A DNA stretch of 64,000 bases from Rhizobium sp. Q54. Lineage in GTDB: Bacteria; Pseudomonadota; Alphaproteobacteria; UBA2966; CAIVPW01. Shown piece by piece: positions 49,512 through 58,899 of the stretch. Numbering within the stretch: the first letter of the stretch is position 1; every line of letters starts with the position of its first letter. The notes below the pieces were generated by a model, which ran no database searches, was not told the DNA's origin, and was given only the letters and a program-made list of their open reading frames with translations. Both the position numbers and the translations under genes were made by a program. The DNA lies in contig CAMEYM010000001.1 of the NCBI GenBank assembly GCA_945947575.1, positions 30,582-94,581 on the forward strand. The letters run 5' to 3'.

Positions 49512-51284
49512 TTACTCGGCGTCGGCCTCGCCGCCGCCTTCGTCGTCCTTGGCCTTCTTCTTGGTGCCGGCCTTCTTGGGCTCCACGTCGCCCTTGGCGC
49601 GCATGGCGGCGCCGAGGATGTCGCCGAGCGAGGCACCCGAGTCGGACGAGCCGTAGGCGGCCATTGCCTCCCGCTCGTCGGAGATCTCCAGCGCCTTCAC
49701 CGACAGCCCAATCTTGCGGGCGTCGGCGTCGATGTTGGTGACCTTGGCGTCGACCTTGTCGCCGACAGCGAAGCGCTCGGGCCGCTGCTCGGAGCGGTCG
49801 CGGGCGAGGTCCTGCTTGCGGATGTAGGACGTCAGGCCTTCGCCGAACGCCACGTCGATGCCGCCGGCATGGACCGCCGAGATGGTGCAGGTGACGGTGT
49901 CGCCCTTCTTGTACTTGACGACGCCCGCCTGTGGATCAGCGCCCAGCTGCTTGATGCCGAGGCTGATGCGCTCCTTCTCGACGTCCGTGTCGAGGACCTT
50001 CGCCTCGACCATGTCGCCCTTCTTGTAGTCGTTGATGACCGTCTCGCCCGGCTTGTCCCAAGACAGGTCGGAGAGGTGCACCATGCCATCGACGCCGCCG
50101 TCCAGGCCGATGAACAGGCCGAACTCGGTGATCGACTTGATCTCGCCCTTGATGACGGTGCCGGGCGGGTGACCTTCGGCGAACTGGCCCCACGGATTCT
50201 CGGTGCACTGCTTGATGCCGAGCGAAACGCGGCGGCGGTTCGGATCGACGTCGAGCACCATCACCTCGATCTCCTGGGAGGTCGAGACGATCTTGCCTGG
50301 GTGCACGTTCTTCTTGGTCCAGCTCATCTCGGAGACATGGACCAGGCCTTCGACGCCCGGCTCCAGCTCCACGAAGGCGCCGTAGTCGGTAATGTTGGTG
50401 ACGCGACCCTTGAACTTGGCGTTCACCGGGTACTTCGTGTCGACGCCCTGCCACGGATCGGCCTCGAGCTGCTTCATGCCCAAGGAGATGCGCTGGGTAT
50501 CCGGGTTCACGCGGATAACCTGCACCTTCACGGTATCGCCGATGGCGACGACCTCGGTCGGGTGATTGACGCGGCGCCACGCCATGTCGGTGACGTGCAG
50601 CAGGCCGTCGATGCCGCCGAGGTCCACGAACGCACCGTAGTCGGTGATGTTCTTGACCACGCCTTCCAGCACCTGACCCTCGGTCAGGTTGGCGATCAGC
50701 TCCTGGCGCGCTTCCGCACGAGTCTCTTCAAGAACCGCGCGGCGCGACACCACGATGTTGCCGCGGCGGCGATCCATCTTGAGGATCTGGAACCACTGGT
50801 CGGTGCCCATCAGATGCGAGACGTCCCGCACCGGACGCACATCGACCTGGCTGCCCGGCAGGAACGCCACGGCGCCGGAAAGATCGACGGTGAAGCCACC
50901 CTTCACGCGGCCGAACAGCACGCCCTGGACGCGCTTGTTGGCCTTGAACGACTTCTCGAGTTCGGCCCACGCCTCTTCGCGACGTGCCTTCTCTCGCGAC
51001 AGGACGGCTTCGCCCTGGGCGTTTTCCATGCGCTCGAGGAAGACTTCGACCTCGTCGCCCGGCTTGATCTCGGCGGCGCGGCCACGCTCGGAGAACTCGC
51101 GCAGCGAGATGCGGCCTTCGGACTTCAGGCCGACGTCGATCAAGGCGGTGTCGTTCTCGATCGAGATGACGCGCCCTTTGACGACCGACCCCTCGAGGCC
51201 GTCGCTGGAGCCGTAGGACTCTTTCAGCAGGTCGGCAAAAATCTCTTTGGACGCGGAAGCAGCGGTGGTGGTGGGTGGGGTCAT
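49512..51284 (-). CDS. rpsA: 30S ribosomal protein S1
   Basis: Multiple S1 repeats (ITDYGAFVDLGGIDGLLHVTDMAWRR, ITEFGLFIGLDGGVDGMVHLSDLSW). Confidence 0.97.
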   Translation of the reverse strand: MTPPTTTAASASKEIFADLLKESYGSSDGLEGSVVKGRVISIENDTALIDVGLKSEGRISLREFSERGRAAEIKPGDEVEVFLERMENAQGEAVLSREKARREEAWAELEKSFKANKRVQGVLFGRVKGGFTVDLSGAVAFLPGSQVDVRPVRDVSHLMGTDQWFQILKMDRRRGNIVVSRRAVLEETRAEARQELIANLTEGQVLEGVVKNITDYGAFVDLGGIDGLLHVTDMAWRRVNHPTEVVAIGDTVKVQVIRVNPDTQRISLGMKQLEADPWQGVDTKYPVNAKFKGRVTNITDYGAFVELEPGVEGLVHVSEMSWTKKNVHPGKIVSTSQEIEVMVLDVDPNRRRVSLGIKQCTENPWGQFAEGHPPGTVIKGEIKSITEFGLFIGLDGGVDGMVHLSDLSWDKPGETVINDYKKGDMVEAKVLDTDVEKERISLGIKQLGADPQAGVVKYKKGDTVTCTISAVHAGGIDVAFGEGLTSYIRKQDLARDRSEQRPERFAVGDKVDAKVTNIDADARKIGLSVKALEISDEREAMAAYGSSDSGASLGDILGAAMRAKGDVEPKKAGTKKKAKDDEGGGEADAE

Positions 51285-51419
51285 GAATGGGTGCCGGAAT
51301 TCTTGCCCGCGGCGGGGGATTAAGGGTTGCAACAGGCGGGGACGCACACGTCTCAGGACGAAAGGGTCCCACCGTTGCGTCGCTCTAGCGACACAACCGC
51401 AGGACCTCTGCGAACCACG

Positions 51420-52052
51420 CTAGTTCTGGCCGGAAACAAAGGCTTTCGCGGCGTCGAACGCCGCGTCTATATCCAGTTTCGTCGTATCAAGCAAGAACGC
51501 CCCCGCGGCCATGCGGAGGGAGGACTGGGCCCGTTCCTGGTCGCGGCGGTCCCGCTCGACCACGGATTTCAGCACTTCTGCGAGGGTCACAGCCGCCCCG
51601 CCGGCCGCCAGTTCGCGCCAGCGCCGCTCCGCCCGAACCTCCGCCGAGGCCGTGACGAACAGCTTCTTGTCGGCATCGGGGAGTACCACCGTGCCGATGT
51701 CGCGGCCTTCGACCACAGCGCCCGGGCGGCCCTCGGGCGGGTGCCGGGCGAACGTGCGCTGGAACTCGAGCAGGGCGGCGCGCACGCCCGGTACTGTCGC
51801 CACCCGCGATGCGGCGTCGGAAACGCGCTCGGTGCGCAGGTCGGAGGCGCGCAGGTCGGTGCCGGTCAGCGCTTCCGCTTCGCGCGCCGCGGCGGCGGCG
51901 TCGTCGGGGCTCGCCCCGGCGCGCAGTACGCGCGACGCCACGGCGCGATAGAGCGCGCCGGTGTCCAGATGCGCGAAGCCATAGTGGTCGGCGAGCTTGC
52001 GCGCGAGCGTGCCTTTGCCCGCTGCGGCGGGCCCATCGATGGCGACGATCAT
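51420..52052 (-). CDS. cmk: Cytidylate kinase
   Basis: MIVAIDGPAAAGKGTLARKLADHYGFAHLDTGALYRAVA, VVEGRDIGTVVLPDADKKLFVTA. Confidence 0.96.
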   Translation of the reverse strand: MIVAIDGPAAAGKGTLARKLADHYGFAHLDTGALYRAVASRVLRAGASPDDAAAAAREAEALTGTDLRASDLRTERVSDAASRVATVPGVRAALLEFQRTFARHPPEGRPGAVVEGRDIGTVVLPDADKKLFVTASAEVRAERRWRELAAGGAAVTLAEVLKSVVERDRRDQERAQSSLRMAAGAFLLDTTKLDIDAAFDAAKAFVSGQN

Positions 52053-52065
52053 CGCTTCGCCAAGA

Positions 52066-53406
52066 TCAGCGGTTGGGAATCACGATGGAGGCGCCGAGGC
52101 TGCCCATCAGCGACGCGAACCCCGGAAAGCTGGTGGCGATGGTCTCGGTGCCATCGACGCCGATCGGCGATCTGCTCGCCAGTCCCAGCACCAGGAACGC
52201 CATGGCGATGCGGTGGTCGAGCGCCGCGTCCACCATCGCGCCGCCGGGCGGTGCGCCCCCCAGTCCCTCGACGGTCAGCGCGTCGCCGTCCTCGGCAACG
52301 CGCACGCCGCACGCCTTCAGGCCGACGGCGATCGCCGCAAGGCGATTGCTCTCTTTGACCTTCAGCTCAGCAAGTCCTTCCATGCGCGTCGTGCCCTTGG
52401 CGAGCGAAGCAGCCATGGCGAACACCGGATATTCGTCGATCATGCTCGGCGCGCGCTCGGCCGGCACGGAGATGCCCCGCAGCCGGCTCGCCTTGACGAC
52501 GATGTCGGCGGTCGGCTCGTCGTCCTGGTCGCGGCGGTTCTCGAAGCGGATGTCGGCGCCCATCTCGCGTAACGAATCGAAGATGCCGGTGCGCAACGGG
52601 TTCATGCCGACGTTCTCGATGCGGATCTCCGATCCCGGCACGCTCAGCGCCGCGACGGTAAGGAACGCCGCCGAGCTCGGATCGCCCGGCACGTTGACCG
52701 CATTCGGGCGCAGCTCCGGCTCGCCCACGATGGTGACGTGGCGCAGCTTCTTGCCGCCCACCAGCTTGTCCCCGACGCGCACGGTGGCGCCGAAGCGGCG
52801 CAGCATGCGCTCGGTGTGGTCGCGGGTCGGCTCCGGCTCGATCACGGTCGTCTCGCCGGCGGTGCCGAGTCCGGCGAACAGGATCGCCGACTTCACCTGC
52901 GCGGACGGCACGGGCAGCGTGTACTCGATCGGCGTCGTCTCCTCGGAGCCGGTGATGGCGAGCGGCAGCCGCGCGCCCGTGCGCGCCAGCACCTGCGCGC
53001 CCATCTTGCGCAAGGGATCGGTGACGCGCGCCATCGGCCGCTTGCACAGCGACGCGTCGCCGGTGAAGAAGCTGGTGAACGGTTGGGTCGCGACGACGCC
53101 CATCATCAGGCGCGCGCCGGTGCCGGAGTTGCCGAGGTCGAGCACGCCGGCCGGCTCCTGGAACGAGCCGAGTCCTGGCCCATCCACCACCCAGCGGCCG
53201 TCGGGCTGGCGCTCGATGCGGGCGCCGAGCGCGCGCAGCGCCCCTGCGGTGGACAGGATGTCGTCGCCTTCCAGCATGCCCGTGACCGTGGTGCGGCCTG
53301 CCGCCAGCGCCCCCACGATCAGGGCGCGGTGGGAGATCGACTTGTCACCGGGAACGCGGACGGCGCCGCGGAGCGGCCCGGACGGAGATGCGCGAAGCTT
53401 TGCCAT
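52066..53406 (-). CDS. aroA: 3-phosphoshikimate 1-carboxyvinyltransferase
   Basis: GAVRVPGDKSISHRALIVGALAAGRT, LGNSGTGARLMMGV, KVKESNRLAAI, DHRIAMAFLVLG. Confidence 0.96.
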   Translation of the reverse strand: MAKLRASPSGPLRGAVRVPGDKSISHRALIVGALAAGRTTVTGMLEGDDILSTAGALRALGARIERQPDGRWVVDGPGLGSFQEPAGVLDLGNSGTGARLMMGVVATQPFTSFFTGDASLCKRPMARVTDPLRKMGAQVLARTGARLPLAITGSEETTPIEYTLPVPSAQVKSAILFAGLGTAGETTVIEPEPTRDHTERMLRRFGATVRVGDKLVGGKKLRHVTIVGEPELRPNAVNVPGDPSSAAFLTVAALSVPGSEIRIENVGMNPLRTGIFDSLREMGADIRFENRRDQDDEPTADIVVKASRLRGISVPAERAPSMIDEYPVFAMAASLAKGTTRMEGLAELKVKESNRLAAIAVGLKACGVRVAEDGDALTVEGLGGAPPGGAMVDAALDHRIAMAFLVLGLASRSPIGVDGTETIATSFPGFASLMGSLGASIVIPNR

Positions 53407-53732
53407 GGTCCAATGGGTTGGCCGCGAGCCTCGCGGCGGCCGGAGAAGCGGCGCGTCTGTAGCATACGCCTCCGGATGCTAGCCAGGGCGCCAGCGGCCC
53501 CCGGACGCGGCCGGCTACGCCGTCTGTCGAGGTGCCTCGGGGCGCGCTTCCGTGCAAACCTGTGGACATGCCGGTGCCTTCGTGGCACACGGACGCGCCA
53601 ATTTTCAGTGCCCTCCGGCCCGTGGGCCGCGCTATTCCAGAGGTTGGCGATCGCGACTTGGCCAAGGGACATGGGCCGGAGGAACTCGCGGGGCAATGGC
53701 CCCGTGTGGGCTCGGCCGCAGGAGGTTCATAG

Positions 53733-54068
53733 GTGGCGAAAGCGGAACTCGGAGCCAAGCGGGAATGCCAGTCCTGCGGTACCAAGTACTACGACCTCGG
53801 CAAGGAGCCGCCGGTGTGCCCGCGCTGTGGCACCGTGTACAGCGCCACAGCCGCTAAGGCCGCCTCCGCGCCCGCACCCGTCGAGAAGCCGAAGCCGAAG
53901 CCGAAGCCGGCGCCGCGCGTCGCGCCGGTTGCCGCCGAGGGCGACGAGGAGGCGGAGCCGACCGTCGCCGACGAGGAGGCCGAGTTCGTCGACGACGAGG
54001 AGGAGTTCGTCGAGGAGGAGGCCGAAGAAGAGGAGGCCCCCTTCGAGCCGGAGCCGGAGGAAAAGTAA
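53733..54068 (+). CDS. TIGR02300/FYDLN-type protein with acidic tail
   Basis: AELGAKRECQSCGTKYYDLGKEPPVCPRCGT; C-terminus almost entirely Glu/Asp. Confidence 0.88.
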   Translation: MAKAELGAKRECQSCGTKYYDLGKEPPVCPRCGTVYSATAAKAASAPAPVEKPKPKPKPAPRVAPVAAEGDEEAEPTVADEEAEFVDDEEEFVEEEAEEEEAPFEPEPEEK

Positions 54069-54195
54069 GCTCCTTGATTCCCAAGAACGGCCGGACATAA
54101 GGTCTGCCGCCGCCGGGCTCTCGCCCGCCCAAGACTTTCGCCCGGAGCTCACCTCCGGCCAAAGTGAGAAAGAGAAAGCACGCCGCAGGCGTGAC

Positions 54196-54271
<76 letters not shown>

Positions 54272-54281
54272 GTTCACGAAG

Positions 54282-54308
54282 GGCCCGGCCGCAAGGTCGG
54301 GCCTTTCT
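54282..54308 (+). terminator. Rho-independent terminator after tRNA-Ala
   Basis: GGCCCGGCC-GCAA-GGTCGGGCC then TTTCT. Confidence 0.85.
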
Positions 54309-54357
54309 GATTCCGAGCATCCTTTCGCCGCGGTTACGAGGCGGCTAGAACGGACGC

Positions 54358-55725
54358 ATGCCGGCACGGCCATGGCTGCTGCTTCCCGTCGAAGTCAAAG
54401 TCCGCGAATTCCACGCCAAGGTTCTGCAGGCGGTGGTCGCGGCCGAGCACGGCTTCGATGTGGTTCTGGGCGAGCAGAACGCGCTGCAGCGAGGTCTTGA
54501 TCTGCTGCCGCGCGGCATCGTCATCGACAAGAGCGTCGATCGCTCCAAGGCGCCGATCTTCCGGCGCGCCGTTTCGTTCGGCGATCGCCTGGCCTCGTGG
54601 TGCGAGGAAGGCCTCGTGTACCGGGACCGCGACACCTACCTGCACGAGCGCGTGCATCTGGAATCGCTCGCCCAGGTCGATCGCTTCTTCGCCTGGGGCG
54701 ACGTCCAGCAGGCCGACATCCTGCGCAAGGCGCCCGATGCCGCGTCGAAGATTCTTGTCACCGGCCATCCGCGCTTCGACTTGCTGCGCCCCGATGTGCG
54801 CGCCGTGCACGACCCCGATGTCGCCGACCTGCGCCGCCGCTTCGGCCGCTACATTCTCGTCGCGACCAACTTCAGCCGCTTCAACCACTTCATGGGCTAC
54901 GACTTCTGGATCGAGGCGCTGCAGCGGCGCGGCACCATCGCGACGCCCGAGCAGCTCGCCTTCTTCCACCGCTGGCGCGACTACATCGAGGTTCTCTACC
55001 GGGCCTTCGTCGCCGTCATCCCGGTGCTGCGGCGGGCCTTCCCCGATCACACCATCGTGGTACGCCCGCACCCGTCCGAGAACCACGAGCGTTGGCGCCA
55101 GGAAGCCGCGTGGCTCGACCGCGTCGCCGTGGTGTTCGAGGGCAGCGCCATCCCGTGGATCGCCGGCTGCGACGCGATGATCCACAACAGCTGCACCACC
55201 GGCGTCGAGGCGTACCTGCTCCACCGCCCGACCATCGCCTACCGGCCCGTGACCGACGAGGTGCTGGATTCGCATCTTCCACACGCGCTGAGCGAACAGG
55301 CCGCGACCGGCGACGACCTTGTCGCGCGTATCACCGCTGCGCTCGCCGGCAACGCGCGCGTCCCCTCCGGCGCTGCCGCCGAGGCAGCCCGCTACATTGC
55401 AGCGATCGACGGGCCGTTGGCGGCTGAGCGCGTCGTCAGCGGCCTCGCTGCGTTGAACATCGCTCCGCACGACTACCGCCCCGGTGCACGTGTCTACGCG
55501 CGCGTGGCGTTCGATCGTGTGCGCGAGACCGTCGCGCCGCTGGTGCGGCGCTGGCGTATGGGCTCGGGCTACGCCGCGTATGGAAAGCAGAAGTTTCCCG
55601 GCATCGCGCTCGGCGAGGTCACCGAGTTCGTCGCGCGTCTCGACGCCGTGACGGGGCGCTTCGGCGACGTCCGCGTGACACCGCTGCCGGTCCCGAGCTG
55701 CTTCCGGATCGGCCTTCACCGATAG
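54358..55725 (+). CDS. Surface carbohydrate biosynthesis protein
   Basis: PWLLLPVEVKVREFHAKVLQAVVAAEHGFDVVLGEQNAL, KILVTGHPRFDLLRPD, HNSCTTGVEAYLLHRPTIAYRP. Confidence 0.8.
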   Translation: MPARPWLLLPVEVKVREFHAKVLQAVVAAEHGFDVVLGEQNALQRGLDLLPRGIVIDKSVDRSKAPIFRRAVSFGDRLASWCEEGLVYRDRDTYLHERVHLESLAQVDRFFAWGDVQQADILRKAPDAASKILVTGHPRFDLLRPDVRAVHDPDVADLRRRFGRYILVATNFSRFNHFMGYDFWIEALQRRGTIATPEQLAFFHRWRDYIEVLYRAFVAVIPVLRRAFPDHTIVVRPHPSENHERWRQEAAWLDRVAVVFEGSAIPWIAGCDAMIHNSCTTGVEAYLLHRPTIAYRPVTDEVLDSHLPHALSEQAATGDDLVARITAALAGNARVPSGAAAEAARYIAAIDGPLAAERVVSGLAALNIAPHDYRPGARVYARVAFDRVRETVAPLVRRWRMGSGYAAYGKQKFPGIALGEVTEFVARLDAVTGRFGDVRVTPLPVPSCFRIGLHR

Positions 55726-55746
55726 GCGCGTCGCAGCCAACAGCGG

Positions 55747-56625
55747 CTAGCGCCGGCGCAGCACCAAGAAGCGGATGTGGTAGGCGAACGGCGACAGCAG
55801 CAGGTTGCCGAGCACGTAGAAGGCGCGGAACGGTGGGAAGCCCTGGTGGGTCTCGACGTAGTGCAGAGCGCGGCCGAGCGGGCCGATCTCCTCGCGCAGT
55901 CCGATCATGCCGCCGCGGCCTTCCTCGTGCACGAGTTCGAAGCCGGCGCGGGCGAAATCCGCCGCGATGGTCGCGCTCGGAAACGCAAACTGCCAGAAGG
56001 CAGCGCGCTGCTCGGGGCCGTCGCGGTACTCCGGGTAGGCGCCGCGCCGGATCCCCAGCCGGTTGAGTGGCGACAGAGACGGGAAGGTCAGGAAGAGCGT
56101 GCCGCCCGGCCGCAGCACGCGCCGGATCTCCTCCTGAATGTTGCCATAGCCGCCGAAGAAGTGCTCGATGACGCCGAGCGACCAGTAGCCGTCGAAGCTC
56201 CCGTCACCAAAGGGTAGCCGCCGCACGTCGCCGCACACGATCGGCATCTCTGGCACCGCGGCGTGCACCGCGCGCACCGTCTCCGGCGCGAAATCGAGGC
56301 CGACCGCGTCGAACCCGGCGCGCCGCAGGGCATACACCTTGTCGCCAAGGCCGCAGCCGCCGTCGAGCACGCGCGCACCTGCCGCGAGGTGCCTCTTGCT
56401 GTTGCCGACGACGAACCAATTGCGCGGCGCAGTCACGGCGCGGCGCAGCGCGTCGTCGCCGCCCTTGGCGGCGCTATTCGCGCCGACGCCGCCCTTGGCG
56501 GCGCTATTCGCGCCGACGCGCCACCAGTCGTCCCATGCTGCCGTGGTGGCGGCGCGCCCGACGTACACGAGGCGGTCGTTCGCGCGGTCGTAGTAGCGGA
56601 CGTTGGTGGGCGGCGCGCCGGTCAT
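55747..56625 (-). CDS. Class I SAM-dependent methyltransferase
   Basis: VLDGGCGLGDKVYALRRAGFDAVGLDFAPETV, DGYWSLGVIEHFFGGYGNIQEEIRRVLRPGGTLFLTFP. Confidence 0.85.
   Translation of the reverse strand: MTGAPPTNVRYYDRANDRLVYVGRAATTAAWDDWWRVGANSAAKGGVGANSAAKGGDDALRRAVTAPRNWFVVGNSKRHLAAGARVLDGGCGLGDKVYALRRAGFDAVGLDFAPETVRAVHAAVPEMPIVCGDVRRLPFGDGSFDGYWSLGVIEHFFGGYGNIQEEIRRVLRPGGTLFLTFPSLSPLNRLGIRRGAYPEYRDGPEQRAAFWQFAFPSATIAADFARAGFELVHEEGRGGMIGLREEIGPLGRALHYVETHQGFPPFRAFYVLGNLLLSPFAYHIRFLVLRRR
56458..56517. repeat. Perfect 30-bp in-frame tandem duplication
   Basis: gccgcccttggcggcgctattcgcgccgac twice; encodes VGANSAAKGG x2. Confidence 0.95.
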
Positions 56626-56792
56626 CGCGCGGACGGTAGCATCGCCGCCCGGCAGGGCGCGAATGCGGGGTCAGGTGTCACGCCGAAAGAATGCTGTGCG
56701 GGCCTAGCGTGCTCGCACGACGTCCGCGTTGACGCCGGGCTTCTGCCTGGGCATGGTCCGCGCGCCGCCCCCGCTCGCAAGGAATCGCATCG

Positions 56793-57920
56793 ATGACCAC
56801 CACCTGGTTCGACGAGACGCTGTACCCGTTCTATCGCCAAGGCATCCGCGTCGACGGCGTGCTCTTCAAGGGCCAGACCAAGTTCCAGACCGTCGAGATC
56901 CTTCAGAACGAGCGCTTGGGGCGAGTGCTGTGCCTCGACGGCGTCGTGCAGACCACCGAAGGCGACGAGTTCTACTACCACGAGAGCATGACCCACGTGG
57001 GCATGCTGGCCCACGGCCGCGTCGAGAGCGTACTCATCATCGGCGGCGCCGACGGCGGCATCCTGCGCGAGGTGCTCAAACATCCGAACGTCAAGGAAGT
57101 GGTCATCGTCGACATCGACGCCGAGCTCATCGACATGTGCAAGGAGCACCTGCCGCTCCACCACGCCGGCGCGTTCGACGATCCGCGCACCATCAACCTG
57201 CCCGGCGACGGCGCCGCCTACGTCGCTGAGACCGACAAGCGCTTTGACCTGATCCTGGTCGATTCAACCGACCCCCAGGGCCCCGGCATCGTCCTGTTCC
57301 AGGCGCCCTTCTTCCGCAACTGCAAGCGCGTCATGAAGAAGGGCGGCCTGATGGTCACCCAGAACGGCGTGTCGTTCTATCAGCAGGACGAGTTGCGCGA
57401 CGCCCACCACCACCGCCTCGAGGTGTTCAAGAACGCTGGCGCGTATCTGTCGCCGGTGCCGTGCTACGTCGGCGCCCACATGGCGTTCGGCTGGGCCAGC
57501 GACTCGATGATGCTGCCGAGCATTCCCCACGCCACCATCGCGCGCCGCCTGAGGCAGTCGGGTATCGAGACGCGCCACTACAATCCAGAGATGCACGCGG
57601 CGTACTTCGCCATCCCGAACAACCTGCGGCCGTTGCTGGCCGAAGGCCACGAGCGCACCGGCCTCGTCGGCCTGGTGAAGGCGATCGCCAGCCGCCTGGG
57701 CCGCAAGGCCAAGAAGGCCGCCGCCAAGGCGGCCCCCAAGAAAGCCGCTCCCAGGAAGGTTGCCGCCAAGAAGCCGGCGGCCAAAAAGGCCCCCGCGAAG
57801 AAGGGCGCGGCGCGCCGGTCTGCCCCAAAGGCGAAAGCCAAGCGTTCTGCCCCCAAGGGACGAGCCGCAGCCAAACGGGGCACCAAGGCGAAGAAGTCGG
57901 CTCGTTCGCGCCGTTCCTGA
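56793..57920 (+). CDS. speE: Spermidine/polyamine synthase with histone H1-like basic C-terminal tail
   Basis: WFDETLYPFYRQGIRVDGVLFKGQTKFQTVEILQNERLGRVLCLDGVVQTTEGDEFYYHESMTHV, IIGGADGGILREVLKH; tail RKAKKAAAKAAPKKAAPRKVAAKKPAAKKAPAKK... Confidence 0.93.
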   Translation: MTTTWFDETLYPFYRQGIRVDGVLFKGQTKFQTVEILQNERLGRVLCLDGVVQTTEGDEFYYHESMTHVGMLAHGRVESVLIIGGADGGILREVLKHPNVKEVVIVDIDAELIDMCKEHLPLHHAGAFDDPRTINLPGDGAAYVAETDKRFDLILVDSTDPQGPGIVLFQAPFFRNCKRVMKKGGLMVTQNGVSFYQQDELRDAHHHRLEVFKNAGAYLSPVPCYVGAHMAFGWASDSMMLPSIPHATIARRLRQSGIETRHYNPEMHAAYFAIPNNLRPLLAEGHERTGLVGLVKAIASRLGRKAKKAAAKAAPKKAAPRKVAAKKPAAKKAPAKKGAARRSAPKAKAKRSAPKGRAAAKRGTKAKKSARSRRS

Positions 57921-57925
57921 CGCTT

Positions 57926-57954
57926 CTTGATCGGGGCGGCTCTGCCCCCAATAT
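57926..57954 (+). promoter_or_regulatory. Candidate RpoH-type promoter upstream of hsp20
   Basis: CTTGAT (57926-57931) and CCCAATAT (57947-57954), 15-nt gap. Confidence 0.35.
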
Positions 57955-58065
57955 TGGTCTTCTGACACAGCCGGTACCGCATGTCGGGCCTGCGGTGTCA
58001 TGGGCGGCGGGAAGGTGCCGAATTCGGGTCTTCCCGCGCCACTCGCTCTGGACGAGGAGACCTGT

Positions 58066-58524
58066 ATGACGCTGTTCGAAAGCCCCTTCCTGCTCGGGTT
58101 CGAGCAGTTCGAGCGAACCTTGAACCGCATAGCCAAGTCGGCGGGGGACGGCTACCCCCCGTACAACATCGAACAAGTCGGTGACGACGGCATTCGCATC
58201 ACCATCGCCGTTGCCGGCTTCACCAAAGACGACCTCGATGTTGCGCTGGAAGAGAACCAGCTCGTCATCCGTGGCAAGCGCCGCGGCGAACAGGACGAGC
58301 AAGATCGCGTCTTTCTGCATCGCGGCATCGCCGCGCGCCAGTTCCAGCGGGCGTTCGTGCTCGCCGACGGGATAGAGGTGGTCGGAGCGGCCCTCGACAG
58401 TGGCCTGCTCAGCATCGACCTCCGCCGCCCGTCACCGGAAACGGTGAGCCGGAAGATCGAGATCAAGGCCCCCGCCAAGACCGAGACGGCTATCAACGCC
58501 CCACGTCTCAAGGCCACCGGTTGA
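58066..58524 (+). CDS. Small heat shock protein, Hsp20/IbpA family
   Basis: YPPYNIEQVGDDGIRITIAVAGFTKDDLDVALEENQLVIRGKR; FQRAFVLADGIEV. Confidence 0.95.
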   Translation: MTLFESPFLLGFEQFERTLNRIAKSAGDGYPPYNIEQVGDDGIRITIAVAGFTKDDLDVALEENQLVIRGKRRGEQDEQDRVFLHRGIAARQFQRAFVLADGIEVVGAALDSGLLSIDLRRPSPETVSRKIEIKAPAKTETAINAPRLKATG

Positions 58525-58552
58525 ACCGGTCGCCTCTAGGAGGAGTTGGATC

Positions 58553-58756
58553 ATGGAACGCATCGAATTTGGACGCGCGGAGCTGCCGCCGCTGATCGAT
58601 CCGACGGTAGCGTACGTCAAGGCCGTCACCATCGAAGGTGTGCGCGCCTATGGCATCTACCTCGCGGACGGCACCCAGCTCGCGATTGCGCCGAGCCGCG
58701 ACGTTGCCTTCGCCGCCGTGCGCCAGCACGAACTGGAGCCGGTGTCGGTTCACTAG
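58553..58756 (+). CDS. DUF1150-family small protein
   Basis: AYVKAVTIEGVRAYGIYLADGTQLAIAPSRDVAFAAVRQHELEPVSVH; typical partner downstream of hsp20 in alphaproteobacteria. Confidence 0.85.
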   Translation: MERIEFGRAELPPLIDPTVAYVKAVTIEGVRAYGIYLADGTQLAIAPSRDVAFAAVRQHELEPVSVH

Positions 58757-58843
58757 GCCTGCTGATCGCGGGTTGGGCTTGCGTTCGGCCCATACCCTGG
58801 CACGATCAACCCCCACAAGCTGAAGCGGAACACGCGCCGAAAC

Positions 58844-58884
58844 GCGCACGGCGCCGGCAGCATTTGCTGTCCGGCGCCGTGCGC
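58844..58884. terminator. Convergent bidirectional terminator-like hairpin
   Basis: GCGCACGGCGCCGG(58844-58857)/CCGGCGCCGTGCGC(58871-58884), 14-bp perfect stem plus CAG/CTG. Confidence 0.6.
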
Positions 58885-58899
58885 TCGTATGGGGGTCCG

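Noticed and set aside
51374-51397. GTTGCGTCGCTCTAGCGACACAAC hairpin upstream of rpsA as an S1 autoregulatory leader
   Set aside because: Short 5-bp core plus a mismatch; insufficient to call a leader element without comparative data.
49425-53482. 632-aa and 557-aa plus-strand ORFs opposite rpsA and cmk/aroA
   Set aside because: Antisense GC artefacts; rpsA, cmk and aroA unambiguous on the minus strand.
57702-57917. SpeE basic tail as a frameshift artefact
   Set aside because: The tail keeps a regular Lys/Ala/Pro pattern to a proper stop; noncoding readthrough in this genome gives Arg-rich irregular sequence instead. Still flagged for read-level confirmation.
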